From Campylorhamphus procurvoides (lineage: Eukaryota; Chordata; Aves; Passeriformes; Dendrocolaptidae): 64,000 nucleotides of DNA. The position numbers and the translations under genes are program-made. Under the pieces are notes generated by a model. It saw only the letters and a list, made by a program, of their open reading frames with translations, had not been told where the DNA came from and did no database searches. The DNA lies in assembly GCA_013396655.1 (NCBI GenBank), contig WBMV01006289.1, positions 2,063,160 through 2,127,159 of the forward strand. Reading direction: 5' to 3'. Shown piece after piece: positions 40,401 to 55,300 of this stretch (position 1 is the first letter of the stretch; the number at the start of each line of letters is the position of its first letter).

Positions 40401-43400
40401 ACTTGTATGTTTAAGCATTTGGTTGAATTCCAGGTTTTCAGTTCGTATCTTTGGAGGATTGTTATTCCAGTTCCTGAATATAATACTTGAAGAGGATGAG
40501 TGTAGCAGAGCATATTTGTTTCATGTAAGCTTTAACAGGCCATTGAACTGTTATCAGGGATCAGTAATGGTTTTTTATACAGGATGGAAAACACTTGAAC
40601 AGGAGTTAAATCACTATGAATTTTTCAGAAATCACAGTTCCTTTAGTCTCCTTTATGTATTGCAAAAGTTTCTAAGACTAATCTGATCAACCCTTCTTAC
40701 ATGACCTTTGTGACTGTGTGTCGCTTCTGTTGAGTTTTTCTTCTATTTAGAAAATGAGGGTATGGAAATCAATGTTGGTATAAGAAGTATTTAGTTTGGG
40801 AAGTTCTGTGGCACATACCTTTATATGTGACCTTTCTTTGTTCTGTGGACACTTTATACTAGACTATTCTGACCACATTAATCCAGCAATGAGGATTGCA
40901 GAGTACTATATAAATTCTTTTTTGGGATAGCAGTTTTAGTTTATTAACGTTATTTGTGGCTCTGTGTGTGAACCGACTTAAAACACAAACATTTGATGAT
41001 ACATGTATTTGTATTTAAGAGAAAAGCTTTCTGTGTCAAGAAATTTTGTTGATCCTTTTTCATTAGATTGTGAGCCTCTTGTATTTGTTTTCTTTTAGTA
41101 AAGGATTTTCTGTCTTGCAGTCATTTTATGCAAGTTTTAATTTTCAATATTTACTGTTTGTCCTTTTTTCTTTAAGCATTTTAAGAAACAGAAGAGGCTG
41201 ATTCCTGAAAGAACGGTTTGGAAGTACTTTGTTCAGCTTTGCAGTGCCTTGGAACATATGCATTCTCGTCGTGTTATGCACAGAGGTAATGCAGGATCAA
41301 AGATGATTTGTCTTCACTAAACCTTTTACTATGAGAGAATTAAGCTGGTTGGAATCAATTTTGGCAGCTGACACAATGTATGTTTCTGTAACATAAGTAA
41401 TGGAAATGATGACAGAAGTTTGTGGTTGTACATTTGTTGTTGTAGGCATTTGTTTGCAGCAATGGCTTGTGATCCCAAGTTTTCAAAATAAGCGATAGTT
41501 TTGTAAGTGTTGGAGACCCCGCCACTGCTGCTTCATTTTTCTGGCTCTTACTTCTCTCCTGTTCTCACTCTTTTATGTTTGCCCACTGTCTTACCCAGAT
41601 GTTGCTACCAGCCTTCTTGCCCAGCTATCCATCTGTTCTTTCCACTTATCGTGCCTGGCTGTCGTATAAAAGTATTTGCCTCCTGCCATGCCTAATGGTG
41701 GTGTATAGGCCCTTCTTTCAGTCCCTTTATGTGCAGATGTGTTTTCTCCCCTTCTGTGCTCCTCTCCACTCCCACTAACCCAATCTCTGCATCAGGTACT
41801 GTGTCCTAGCAGCCCCTGCAGTTGCCAGCTACCCCTGTCAGGTACCAAACCTCTGTGGCCCATTTTAGACCTCTCTACTGCCGTCTCCTCTGTATGTTGT
41901 CTTCATTTTACCTTGTAACATTGAGTCAAGGGAAGCAGATCATAGTATAGCTGCTCCTCGGATGTGCATTGTTTTTTTTCCCCTTGGAAATCCCTCTGGC
42001 TGTGAGTTGTATGTTGGCTGTCTTCTTGGGTTCAGTGGAAATTACATGTCTTAGGTTGGTGGCTTCCTTCTGCTGGGATGCAGAGCTGCCTGAAGGCAGC
42101 AGCCCCCTCGTTCTCTGCTGAGCTTTGTCATTGGCAGCTGGGAATGTTGCACCCTTCAGCAGCTCAGTTTAGATGCCCCTGTCCCTGCAAACAACATTGC
42201 CTTGTGATTCTCCTTTTTTTTTTTCCTTCCCTTTATGCCTTTGTACAGATGCCTGCAAGTGCAAATGATACAAAGAAAAGGACATAAAATTACAGAGTCT
42301 TTCCATAGGGTACTGCTATCTTCCTTTAATGCTTTTGTGACTAAACTAGTTTATTTCAAAACCAAAAAGACTTATGTTCCTTAAAATGAAGTATTACCTT
42401 CAAAGCTTCTGGCAAACCTATGGGAAATCTAATAATTTCATGGTTGCACACCAAAACCAGTGACAATTAAAGCTATTTTTACGTGTAATAATCTGTCTTG
42501 GATTATTACACAAAGGGTGATCCAAACTCCCAAAAACTAGTTCAGACAGCAGCATAATGTAATTGCTGTTGTATTCTTTTCTAAAGCTTATAAGACTTTG
42601 TAACTTTTTTATTGGGAACCCAAAACCACTGTTGTTTGAAGGGTTAACATTCCTTTTACTCTGTGCATATGTTATGCAAACTGTAGTATCCTCTTAGCAC
42701 AGTGAAGTGATCTGCTTTAAGTTTAGAGCCATGGTGCATTGCTCCCAAGCTGAGTATGAGCTAAACTCCCTCGCAAACAAATAACAGGTCAGTTTATTTA
42801 GAAGACTAACTGGGAAGGTACCTTGTTAAAAATAATAAAATAGAAGTCTCTGCCGTTGTCTCTAAGGGACTGGATTAAAACTTAAACTGAGTATTACTTG
42901 TGAAAAATAACTGTCTGGGGTACACATCGTTATTTTTCTTTGTTTCTGCTTGATTAGCCCAATTCCACTGATGAGTTCAAATAACCATTCTCCTGAGTAA
43001 AACTTGCTATTTTCTTTTTTTTGCCGGCAATTAAAGAGAATCAGTTACTTATTTCAAATAAATAATGTCATGTCACTGTGGATAATCTGTTTAGCAAAAG
43101 TGACGAAAAATGTTTTACAACTCTTGAAAACACTTTTAGTCTGTTACTTAAGACAAAATAAGAGGTTCTCTTGTTCTAATGGAAGTTCTTCTGTGTAGCT
43201 TATGTAAGTGATAATGAGCTCCCTGTACCTGCTGCTCAGCTTTGGATGTTGGGCTTTTTGTTTGTTTTTGTTGGTTTTTTTATAAGTATTTTCCATGGCT
43301 CAGTGTTTGTACTATTAAAATAGTTGAAAATTTAAATTCCAGACTCATTCTTTCTGAACAGCACTGTCAAATGTTACCAATATTAGGTGTAAATAAAATC

Positions 43401-46400
43401 CTCTTTTGGTCTATTATTAATAGAGCAGTAGCTTTTCTTGCAACCTCACTGTGACTTTTAAATATAATTTGTTTTTCTTTCAGATATAAAGCCAGCAAAT
43501 GTGTTCATTACAGCTACAGGAGTAGTAAAGCTTGGAGACCTTGGACTTGGTCGATTTTTCAGCTCCAAAACCACGGCTGCACATTCTTTAGGTAATCTCT
43601 GAGGTACAGGGCAGGTAGATTTTTTTTTTTTTTTAATGTGGTGGAAAGACTTTGTCCACTCAGGGGGAGGAAGAAAAGGGTTAGGTCCAGGTAAAGCTGT
43701 TCTTAAATAAAAACATAGTCATAAAGTTTATTATTATTATCTTAAATAATAATAAAAAATGGTCAGCACCATGGACAAATACAGAAAAGTTATAACACTG
43801 AGGCAGTACTTTCAGCACTACAGCTCATTGGGTTTCCCCTCACCTTTCTTTGAGTTATTTAAGGTACATTTCTGCCTCTGAGCAAGTCTTCATGACCACA
43901 GTATATCCTAAAAATGCTAGGGAAAAATAAAACAATATGCTAAATACTCGTTTCAACTTGAATCAGTGTTGGAAAGAATCTAGTAATTCTGTGTGTCTGT
44001 GTGGGGTGGCACTGATGACCTCTTGGTTATATGCTTTGAAAGGTCTCATGGAACAGCTTCCATGTTTTAAGGTGAAGTTTCTCAACATAAGCTAAAGCAG
44101 TCAAGAAGAAATGAGAGTTAGGCTTCATGAACCATAAAGACTTTAAAAACAAAACAAACCCCCCAAAACAAACAGCAAAACAGTTCCCAGATAACTCAGA
44201 AAATTAAGAATAGGAAAAAGCTTTCTGAAATTTACAGATTATTTGCTTGCAAACAAAAATAACATTGTATTATCTATACCCAAATCAAATTTTCATGTAA
44301 TTTGCATCTTTTGAGTAGCATGTGGAGACTAGGATGATTAAGAAGCCTTTAAAGAAGAAAAAATTTAAAATCTGGGAGGTATTTTAAGTTTAAAAGTAGG
44401 GAATGGATAAATGACAATCTATGAGGATTTCTCTGTAGAAGGGAAAAGCCTTGCAAATAGAGTAGCATCTGCTTTAAAGAGAAATTTAAGAATTAGTGTT
44501 TATATTACTGTTATCTTGGGCTTTTTTAGTTAAGAAAAACTTCTTTTCCCTTACTAAAATGGCTATGTTTAGTGGTTGCTGAATTCAGACCTGTTCACTG
44601 CCTGCAAAAGGTGTGAAATCAACATAGAGCTCCCTTAAGAGCAGGGCCTTTGATAGCAGCATGGACAGTTGTCTTCTGTTCCTTGGAAAGGGCATTGAGG
44701 CAGGCAGAGCACCTTACTGATGCTCGAATACACATAGGAAAATCAATTCCAAATGCTGCTTAGTGAGGATTTTTAACAAATGACAGTGACAATTCTGTAA
44801 TTAGACATTTGGATATTTTGTGTGTTTGACAAAAGTGTGCAGTAAGAAAGGTAATATCTTGGAATGCCAAAAATGATTAAATAATACTTATAGGCCCCGT
44901 GTTAGAGCCATGGGAGGACACACAAATTGTTTTTGCTCAGATGCTGATGTTTCTAATTAGGCTATGAAACATCAGACTTCTCCGGTTAAAATATGCCATA
45001 TTTATCCTCATGTCTTCGTTTTAGTTTTTCCCAGTTACCAGTAGAAAATGGAAGAAGAGAGGTTTGGGTTTTTTTCTTTTTTATTTATGTTCATGCCACA
45101 TTTGAGATGTGGGTGGTACCTGTGTTAACAACCCAAAAAAATATTTCAGAAGGGAAATTTTTGGTTCTTGCTTCCTTGTATTCCAGGAAGCCTTTGGTCA
45201 CTCCTTTGTGCCTTCCTATTTGTACCATATTTAGTGCATTCTGGTACTAGTATAGTCAAACCCAGTAACTGCTGAGATCTTAATAGGACTGAGGTGAACC
45301 TCAGATACAGATGTGCAATCTTGCATTAATGAAAAAAGAGACAGAAGGAGACAGTAAAGCAGTGAGACCAGCCTGGGAACGTGCTTGGGTTCCATGCTGC
45401 AGGTGGAACACTGAAGATCTGGTACGAGCACATGGGTGGGTGTATGTTATCTCACTGCTGCTGCTCAGGCTGCCCGGGTAACCCAGTGGCCCTCTCTGGG
45501 CAGCACTGTGGAGAGCAGCTTGGAGATGGGTCTGGTTCCTCCCTGCACATGGAAAAAGGATGTGAAGAGGGAGCTGTAAGTCCTAATCTGGGGGTTAGAA
45601 GCTCACAAAAAAGGCGGAAGTCAGCAATGGGGGTGAAGAGTTAGACTTATGTTCTGAGGCAGAAGTCAGGAAGTTAGAGGAACAAACTGCCTCAACCCTG
45701 GATTATTTTGGCTCGTGGCCAGGGAATGGTTACGAAGATTGAGCTAGAAGTTTAAAAAAAAGCTGAAGACTGAGCCAGAGTTAAAAATGTTGTAAAACTC
45801 CTGAGCCCTTTAAAGCTCATCCCTTACAGATCCAAGGATCTTCCAGAGAGCAGGGAGGGGGGGGAATGGCAGCTTTGTTTTTGAATGTTGGATGCTGTGT
45901 CCTGGTAGAGTTGTTGTTATTTTTTTTCTTTTTTCCCTGTCTCCTCTTTTCCCATTTCACTCCTAATTATGACCTAACGTCACAATTCCGCCTAGGAAAG
46001 AGGTTTGTGTCAGCTGTTAACCTAGGCTACAGGGAAGACAGTTATTTTCTGATTTATCATGTCACTAGCAGAGACCACTTCTTAAAATTAACTTCTGCAG
46101 TTTCTGATGCTGGTTTTCTTGAAATTTCTTTAAAAGTTGTATGTTTTTATGATTCTATAAACCTTTGGTGCATGAAACCCAGTGAATTACAAACATATGT
46201 GTAGCAATTTATACTTGTTTACAGGCTTTATAAAAATTTCAGTAGCAAACCAGATTCGGGCTTTCAGAGATAAAGAAATGTACTAAAATTTTAATTAGGT
46301 ACAGCTTCTAACTGCTAATTATGAATAATACTGATTTAATTAGAATACTTACTGATGGTCCGTTTGAAACAAATGGAAAAACTGTGCTGGACAGGGTTTG

Positions 46401-49298
46401 TTCATGTTTTTAACTCTTTCTATACAGCCTTATCAAGACGTAGGATTTTCTATTGTCATGTCTATACCTTTTTGAAAATAGGAAATCTTTCTTGCAAAAG
46501 TGCAAAGGTAAAGGAGGCATTTGGTATTGTTGATTTGATACAAACTTGACAATTTATTGTTTTCAGACAGCTTATGATCCAACAAGGGCTTCATATTCCT
46601 TTCCCTGTGACTGTGTTAGGGGTTTTCTGTTGTTGTTTTAATGTCTGAATGCCAAGCCTTACACTCTTGGGTGAAATGGCAATTCTAAGGCTAGCTCATG
46701 GAAACATGCAAATAGTCTTTGTTAGTCATTCTGTGGTTGTAAAAATAGTCCATCTTTCAGTATTTCATTTACAAAAAGAATCCCTTCAATTCTCTGCTGT
46801 GGTCATGCCATAAAGCTGCACAGTGTGCTCTCCAGGTGGGCACTGCTGCCAGCATGTCAATACCTTCTTGCAGGCCAAAGGAGCAGATCTGCAATCTTCT
46901 TAAAATGCTTGAATGCACAGGATCATCTGTATTGAATTCTGGTGTTTTGTCTGTGGTTTGACAACCTCTGTCATTTCCATGATAATGCTGTCCCGAGCAC
47001 AGAGCTGTGTTATGAGGGATTTGACTGTAAACTCATGCATCTTATGGGGGATAAAATACCTCATGAAAATAGGTGCAAATACTCTCCTCTTCTCTTGTGT
47101 ATGGATTTCTAATCCAGCAGAGGTGTGCTGAGGTGGTGGTGTGCAGCACCATTCTGTCAATAAAACTCCACTTCGATACCAAACCCTTCTGAGATCCTGC
47201 ATCCTCAGTGTACAGAAAGGCTGGCAGGGAAAATAAAATCTTCAGCAGATTAATTGCAGTCATCAAAGAAGCTGTATTAAAACAGCTCTTATTTTATGTA
47301 CAGAAACTGGAGATCTCTTACAGTAGTTTGAAAGCTGAAGAGAAATTATTGTGCTGTTACAATACTCCATTATAAAATAACCCAACATATTTATAGATGG
47401 ATTTCTGTAGTTAAACTATTTGCATAATGGGGCTAGGTTGCAGAGCTACTTTGAATAAATGCAGTATTCTAGGTCTTGTGTCTGTAGCTGAAGACAAGCC
47501 CTTGACTTAGAAATCTCCTATATCTATATTAAACAAGTAAACCCCCCCCAACATTATATAGAATCATTAGGGTTGGAAAGCATATTCAAAGATCTTCAAG
47601 TCCAACCTTCAACTAAATGTCACCATGTCCACTAAACTAGATTGTGAAGTGCCAAATCTTAGAGATTTTGTTCTGTCAGTGGTTGTTTACTGTCACTGTT
47701 TTATGTAATGTATGTTGCTTCTGTTACTTGGTTTGTATGTCTTCAGCATCAACATCCATCTTGTTAAGCACTTGCATGTTGTGTTGAACTCTGTATTACA
47801 AAATTGCACATGAAGTTATTCATAAGTTGTGTCTTTTGGTTTCTTAAATTTGGCCTTTTTAACCCTCTTCCTTGAACTCTGATAGTTTTATTCCAATGCG
47901 TGGGATGTCACTAATGAGGATATGACCTCTTTTAAAACTATAGTCTGATAACTTCCTTCTGAGGCAGCCATTATGTTTTTTATATGAGTAGATTTAACAT
48001 TTTCCAGGCAGATTTTCCTCCCAGCTTGATGGTATTTAGAGCTGTATCCACTGTATTTCATTCACTTATTGATGCCCTCAGTTTTTAGGTGAACACAGTC
48101 CTCTTTAACTCAGGTGTGTTTATGCAGGTAGTAAGATGGATTGTTAATATCATAATTCTCTTCTTCATGAGAGATTCGTTGCCTCTGATCCTTCCAATCC
48201 AGCTTCCTGCTCCCTATTAACCACCATTTCTATTGTGTCCATTCCCTCTCCCAATAGCAGAAAGCTTGCATGAAGAATCAACCCTTTCTGGATCTGCAGT
48301 AACTTTAAAGGGAGGGAGCTCCAGAACAACAGCAGATTCTGAAGAAGCATGGTGTGTGATCCAGGCCTTTTTCAAGGAGTTTACTGTTCAGACCTGCAAA
48401 TGCAGTGAACAGACACTAAAGTCACCAATTTTGTTGTTAAAGGAAAAAAAAGGCACCTCATCTGTTATGTCTTTTTCTTGTATTATCCCACTTCTGTGTC
48501 TTCAGATGAGTAAAGGAAGGCAGGAAGTTGCGTGTCTCTACACTGTTTTGGGATGCTGTATTTCTCTAGCAGGAAAATAAAGTAGGTACAAGAAGGAAAC
48601 AATGTATAATTGCAAGTGGTAGCTGCTTGCCAGTGGCACAGCTATGTCTTGAGATTGCTTACCATGTGAAAAGGATCCTTGCAGTGCTTTCAGTAGTTCC
48701 TGAATGTCAGAATTATGAATCTTTGGTGTCATGTTCTGTTTAGAAACAGCTTACAAGTAGTAATGGAATCTGAATCTTCAGGTTGTTTTTGTGATTCCAT
48801 GATTAACGTGGGTAATTTCAATTCCTTTCACTAGCTGGTCATCAGGGGCTTCAGGCTGTGTTGCAGTGAAGGTGTTACACTAGGCTAAACGCTGTAAAAT
48901 GATAACATTTGTTCTTCCTTTTCACTATCATCAATCTTTCACAGTCATATCAGACCCCTAATGTATCAGCAGGCTTCCCAGAGCTCCTGGTTAAAATTAC
49001 CTTTGCTTTTGGTAGACTATGAACCTTCAAACCTCTGTGTTTTCAGCTGCCCCCTGTGGATTCTGTGAAGCCTCTTTCTGGCACATTACTCACTGCCAGC
49101 TACTTGTATGATATCTCAGAGCAGCAGAGGCACTGCTGCTGGAACCAGTGAGCAACCAGATTACTGTTAAACAGATTTTTGTTGTTAGATGAATTCTGCC
49201 AAGAAAGCATCAGAATATATGAAACCAGTGCATTAATTAATGGGTGCAAAATGCAGCTGAAATTTTTCAGAGGTGTCCAAGCTCACAAGTCTTTGGGG

Positions 49299-49335
<37 letters not shown>

Positions 49336-52300
49336 CGAGAGAAAAAAACAAGAGAAAAAAAAAAGAAAAAAAAGCAAGAGGGAAATAGAACAGTAAGGAT
49401 AATAAAAATATGAAAGCTGTGTCATGCCAAATGTTGTTTAATTACAGTTTTCAATGTTAAGATAGCTGTTATTAAACACCCATTAAAGTACTGCTGTTGA
49501 TACATTAGAAAACAGAGTGGCTTCTGGATATTCTGGTAGTTATTTTGGTGTTGCAGTCTTCCCATCTAAATGTCTATCATTTTGCAGGGAGAAGAACCAT
49601 TCCTTTTGACCACCCCTCTGTTGTGGGCAAATGCTAACATCCCCTGAGCCTGAATGTCTCCTGCAGTAATCTGTTGCTTTGAGTTGCCTTTGCTCAGCCT
49701 TTCTCCTTGTAAGCTCTCCATGACTTGCAGTCTCAGTTCAAAGCTGCAGTGATTTCTTAGTCCCGCACTGAAGGAGAGAGGCTGCAGAACCCTCTGCCTT
49801 CCTAGGGCTGGAAGTCTCCCCCAGAATGTTTAGGGGGACAGATCCTCTGTAGGATATGATTTGGGGACCTCTGTCCTTGTCTGTCTGTTACAGAAACACA
49901 TTCTCAGTTTATATGGGTTTTCAGTATTGTCTGCCAAGAAGGAGATGAGTTGAAATTATGGGTTACCACCAGCAGTGGCCTGAGATAAGGTGGTACAGGG
50001 TTTTCCTATCTGAGCTGGGCCTTTTAACTAGGAAAGTACTTCTCCTTACTTCCTACAAAAGTATGATGTAGTTTGGGATGCAGCCTTTTTCAAAGGTAAG
50101 GCACCTTGTCAGAACAAAACCCATAACTTTCAGAAATGATTAAATCATCTATTTGGTAATTGATTAACCTGATAATTCAGGTGTGGAATTACTTAGGTAT
50201 TCACTGTATCTCCATTTCCAGCATTCATACAGAGATCAGTTCTGAATTATCATCTCTTCAGAAGTGAAGAATTGTTACACGATCTTTGTGTCAGATAAAG
50301 TAGTGTGAGGTTTGTACTCTTAATTTTTGTAGCTTGCAGTGAGAGTGCTGATTTTAATCTCTAGTGGTGTTGCAAGGTGTTTGATTTCAAAATAAAATCA
50401 ACCTACATTGAATTGACAGAATTCAACTGGTTTTCATCATCAGGATTCAATGCTTAAGAAAATATTTTAAAAAAAATGAAGTAAAATTCCACGTAGGTCT
50501 GTGACTTTTTGCTGTTAGGCAGTCATTTTGGGGGATATAGGGACAAAGTTCAGAAACAATGCACCAAAAATGCTACTACCCTTATTATTTTTGTAACTTT
50601 AGTAATTGCTCAGTCATTTGTGAGTGCATCACTCTGAGACATTTTTGTAATGGCATTTTTTTACAGAGCTGAAATGTCTCTCACAATATTTCTCTTCCAA
50701 GTGACACAGATGGGCAGGGTTTAATTAAAATCAAGGGGAGTATCCAATGTAAATTTACTCTAGGACAGTCCTAGTAAATGCTGCTTTTCAAGAGCTGTTG
50801 TCTCCAGAGCCCACAGCTCTGAGACAGGATTAAGCTGGGGCAGACACAGGTTTGGGAGCAGAAAAGCCCTCATGGAGTTTAGTCCAACAGCAAATGCTGA
50901 GTTGCTCATGGGAACATCAGTCTCTGCTGGTTTTGCAGGTTTGCCTTCACCTCTGAAGGTCCCAGATTTCAGGCTCAGTTTTAGTTCCAACTATTCAAAC
51001 TAAACTGTTTATTAGTTTCAAAAGCAACTTTTTCAGAATTATATATTTTCAACAGACAACTTGCAAAACAAAAAGTAAAATTCAAACCATGGAAGAGAAT
51101 TTCTGTCTGTTGTTTCTAGCCAGTGATAATAGCTTGGAAAGTAAGCAGGGATGTGTGTGCTTAGTGTGTTACCTGGGTTCTCTTCAGGAGAAATTCATTA
51201 CCTTTGAGCTTATTTAAAAGCAAAAGGTGGAAGTATTCTACAACTAAACAGTTCTGGTAATTAGGTATCAATAGTGAAAATAAAGCTGCATTGGATGAAA
51301 TAGATGCCTAATTCATGTATTACTGTCAAACTGAAGTGTTATAAACCTGAATTGAATTTATATATGTAGCAAGATGAGAAATAGAAGATAAAAAATACTT
51401 TTCAACCTAGAAACCTGTAATTTTACTACTGTGTAACAACAGAAATTCTCATTCAAAAATACTTGTGTGTTTATTGCAGTTGGTACACCCTATTATATGT
51501 CTCCAGAGAGGATACATGAAAATGGTTACAACTTCAAATCTGACATCTGGTCTCTAGGCTGTCTGCTCTATGAGGTAATACTGATATATACAGTGTACTT
51601 AATAACACTCTTGTACTTCCCCCTCACCCCCTTACATAACTTCGCTGTATGAAATACTTTCATGTGTGTGTTACTTGAGAATTGCGTTTTGCTGGGCTTG
51701 CTACAAAGATTTTGCAGCAATTTGTTGAAGATTGGATATAACTGAAGGATTAATAAGTGAATAGTAACAAGCACATGTAAAATTGTTCTGGGTGTTTTCA
51801 TGGCCTATGCTGATTATGTGGTTTTGGTAATAAATGCATTGAGAAGTAGGAGGACTGACTTGAATATGCAACTAATGCTTTCAAAAACTGCATTATAGTT
51901 ACTTTTATGCAAATTTATTATTTTTATAGATATTTAAAACCTAAATAAAACAATAAGAAGAACTTACTACTGTTAGCTTGGTTTAACTCTCAACATAATG
52001 ACTTTTGCACAGATATATGTAATTTTTCTAGTATGATTGGTTAAACTGCAATTATTGTTTAATTTCTCTGTTTGTACAGCCAAGATTGGTAGGTGACATA
52101 ATTTTAAATAATATTCTGAGAGAATAAAGATGCAGGGAAAATTGGAATTGAGGCAAATGAATGTGGTAATAATAGGTAGGCTTCTAAGGCAATTATGTTT
52201 TCCAAGTTCTTTGCATATAATTTCTTGATCCAAAGAGTAAACACTTGTGTTGAAGGATACTGGAATAAAATTTTGCTCCATCAGTATTGGCAGTGAAGTC

Positions 52301-55300
52301 TTCCTAGTCATCTTCCAGCTAAAAGCTAATATACTCAAGTCACTTTTTGTTTACCTGCAGGATACCTGCCAGAGTGAGTCAGCAGAACTCATAACACATA
52401 CACAACAGTATCAGCACCTCCAGTTTATTTTAGGATTTTGTCAGCCTGTTAAGGTTGTATGTTACTACTAGTGAATTGTCTCCAGTAATACTAATTTATG
52501 TTCTATCACTGCCATGTTGCTTTGAATATTAAAAGAGGAAATAGCTCTGTTGCAGTTCTGCAGTTTACAGAACCTGTGTATAACTGTTGCTTCTGAATCC
52601 TGGGAGAAATTCTTAAGGAATGAAGTCTTGCAGCTGATAGCAGGTATTTAGAAGGTTAAACTCTGAACTAAAACTTAATCCTGTGATGGAATTCCTTAAT
52701 ACTGACCATTACAGCTGCCATCAGTTTCAGTGCTTTGCTTTACACACTTGCACAGAGCCAAAGGGAGCATAAAGGTAGATGAGCATTTTTCAGTGTTACT
52801 AATTTTGTGCCCCTCATTGGTTTTGCTGAGGAATTTTTAAATCTGGAAACAAGTAAAACCTTTGAATGAGTAATTAAAAACGGTTTTTTTTCCTTTTATA
52901 TGAAATTAAATTGCTGGATAAAAATCAGTGGCACTTTTCTAAAGATTATTTTTTAAGCTTCCAGTCTTCATGTTGGTACAGTATATTAAACACCTGTGTG
53001 AATGTTACATTTTTCTTTGATCTGGTAAATAATTTCAAAATAGCTAAATATCTTAATTCCATTGATTAACTCAGCATCTTGAAATACTATTCTCCTTTGA
53101 TTTAGAAGTTTTACCAGAGTGGTTTCTAAGTTGATATGGTGGTGTGTTTGTTTTTGTTCTTGTAAATATAAAATAATTATTAGGACCCTTATGCTTGATA
53201 TGTATTATAAAACTACAGTATATGGCAGTGTCTTCAGCTATAGGTTTTAATTTTTTTTAGAGTTGCATTTATCCTGTTTAGTTAATTCTACAACATACCA
53301 GATGTTTGTGGTGGGTTTTCTTGTTTCATTGTGGAGTGTTTTTGTAGAGCACTGAAGTGTAATTTTGAAATTTTAGGTATACCAAACTCAAAATACATGC
53401 TCAACATTTTACTCAGTATTACTATTTTTTTTAAATTATTTGAAAGTTGTTACTTGAGGTTCTTCAAGACTTGTGTGGACTAATAATAAATGGTATTTTT
53501 TTTAATTTGTGCAGTTTTGTGCTTGATGTCTTTTTGCTGATATGTCCATTGCCTGCATTTGAGCACATTTTATTATGTTGATTTCATGGTGAGATGTGCT
53601 CATATGTACTCTGGATTGGGTCCAGCTTAACAGGAGAAAAGCAGTGGCAAATTTATCACATCTCAGAAGTGCTAAATTGCCACTAAACTCTTTTCAGTTA
53701 TGTTTTAATTTACATTTAGACTAACTTCTTATAATGTATGTTGGTTTTAAAAATTATTTCTAATGTATATTACAATCTATTATTCAATGTGGTGCAGTCA
53801 GTAAGATTATTAGAAGTGTATTTTAAAATCTGAATTTTCTTAGAGCCCCAGGTATCTCTGAAACCTGAAAAACACTACCACTGGAGTTTTAATTGATATG
53901 CAACAAAGTAGACTTTACTAATTAAAATCAAGATGCTGTGCTTTTGCTACACGGACCTTTACATGGAAAAGTAGGTCTTACACATTTCCTTTTATTGTTC
54001 AGCGTAGCAATTGCATCCTTACAGGGTTGTAGGTTGGTGGCTTACAGTTCAAAAAAAAAAAAAAAAAAAAANNNNNNNNNNNNNNNNNNNNNAAAAAGAA
54101 AGGGAAAAAAAAAAAGGGAGAGTGAGCTGCCACCAGCCCTGAAGACAGACAGTGGGCTTTCGTCCCTCAGACACCCCCAGAATACTAATCAGGAAAGTCA
54201 GACCCTGGAGGTCAGGGAGCAAGTCAATCATTCTAGTGATCGTCTCAGTGTGGAGGATCAAATTAGCCTGAAAAATTCAGCTGCTGGGAGGAGAGGGCGA
54301 GCAGCTGTCAGGGGCAGCAGCGAGATGCACTAATGAACCAGATGAATAGTGCAAAAGCTTGAAAATAAAAACAGGACAGTTGACATTTTTCATCTGTCAA
54401 AGCAGGAGATGCATGAAAATATAGTATTCCTGTTTTAACTCCTTAGGGGACATTCAGAATTTTTTTAACACTCGGCAGCATTCAAACAAAAGTACTTTTT
54501 AATGAACACCTAGAGTATGAAAATGAGTATCTGTGTGTTTATTTAGAATTTCTGCATGTATACAGACCCTGCAGTTGATTTTTCTTTTCTTTCCCCCTTT
54601 CCTTTTTTGGTTTAGCTTGCATTTTTAGCATTCTTTTTAAGGTAAGAGACAATGTCATGCAAATCCAAAAATTAACATTATTTTGGTAATACAGTTGCAG
54701 AATTTTTGGAAGGAGTTCAAGGTGGAACTGTAGTGTGGTATTGGTCTTGGGAGCTTTAAATTTTTTTTATTGTTACCTGAAGGTAATATGAAAAAACTAT
54801 TTGCGAGCATTTTAATCAGATATAAAGTAAATGTAAGAGAATTTTGGTAATTTTCTTCATACGTTTCCCTCAGTGATATTGGTGCTTAGACATGAAAGAG
54901 TTAAACTGCTATCTGGAAGACCACAAGACAGATGAGAGCCATTTTCAGCTTGTCCTGTCCCTGCTGAAGCTCACTGAGTAGCACAGCATGGACTAGCGTG
55001 TTTCACACACACTCTGCCTGTCTGGGGAATGTACACATTGTCCTTCCAAAATCAAACTTATTAGCACATGTAGAAAAGGGTGACTGACTTTGGGGCAGCT
55101 CTGCACTCAGAGCAGCATTTGTGCTGCTGCAGTTAAAAGATTCCGAAGGCTTTGAACAGAATGGGGAGATTCTAAATGAATTTTTAAATTTCTAATGCAG
55201 CTATCCATAGCATTTGTTTGCACCTTAAATGTCAAGTTGCAACATTGTCTGGAAATAAAGAATTAAGTTTACTAGTGCTGGTTTTAAGCTGATCATTTGT

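Larger units (their letters stand above)
27253..41176 (+). other. NEK7: NEK7 intron 5
   Basis: 13,924 bp, GTAGGG to TTTAAG, the longest intron bounded by coding exons. It holds a small GC-richer patch with CAG/GCA-type repetition (27985-28085), a purine-skewed stretch (32610-33010), a T-run at 36000-36014, a perfect TG/CA palindrome (40196-40213) and otherwise unique AT-rich sequence. The longest open frames (30879-31319 minus, 34436-34846 plus) match nothing I know. Confidence 0.95.
43592..51479 (+). other. NEK7: NEK7 intron 7
   Basis: 7888 bp, GTAATC to TTGCAG. It contains a T-run (43620-43634), an AATAAT-rich patch (43722-43757), the 3' end of a CR1 element (47558-47665) and a poly-A tract with an A/G-rich tail (49303-49378). 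The rest is unique sequence with no gene. Confidence 0.95.

Noticed and set aside
46900..47266. Minus-strand frames suggesting an antisense processed pseudogene
   Set aside because: Neither frame matches a known protein. No poly-A tail or target duplication was found next to them.
51467..51652. Stand-alone 61-codon frame over exon 8
   Set aside because: It is NEK7 exon 8 with read-through into both introns and not a separate gene. The first residues and the tail after LLYE are intronic.
53938..54333. 131-codon frame spanning the poly-A and gap
   Set aside because: It is created by a lysine run from the homopolymer and by unknown bases in the gap.
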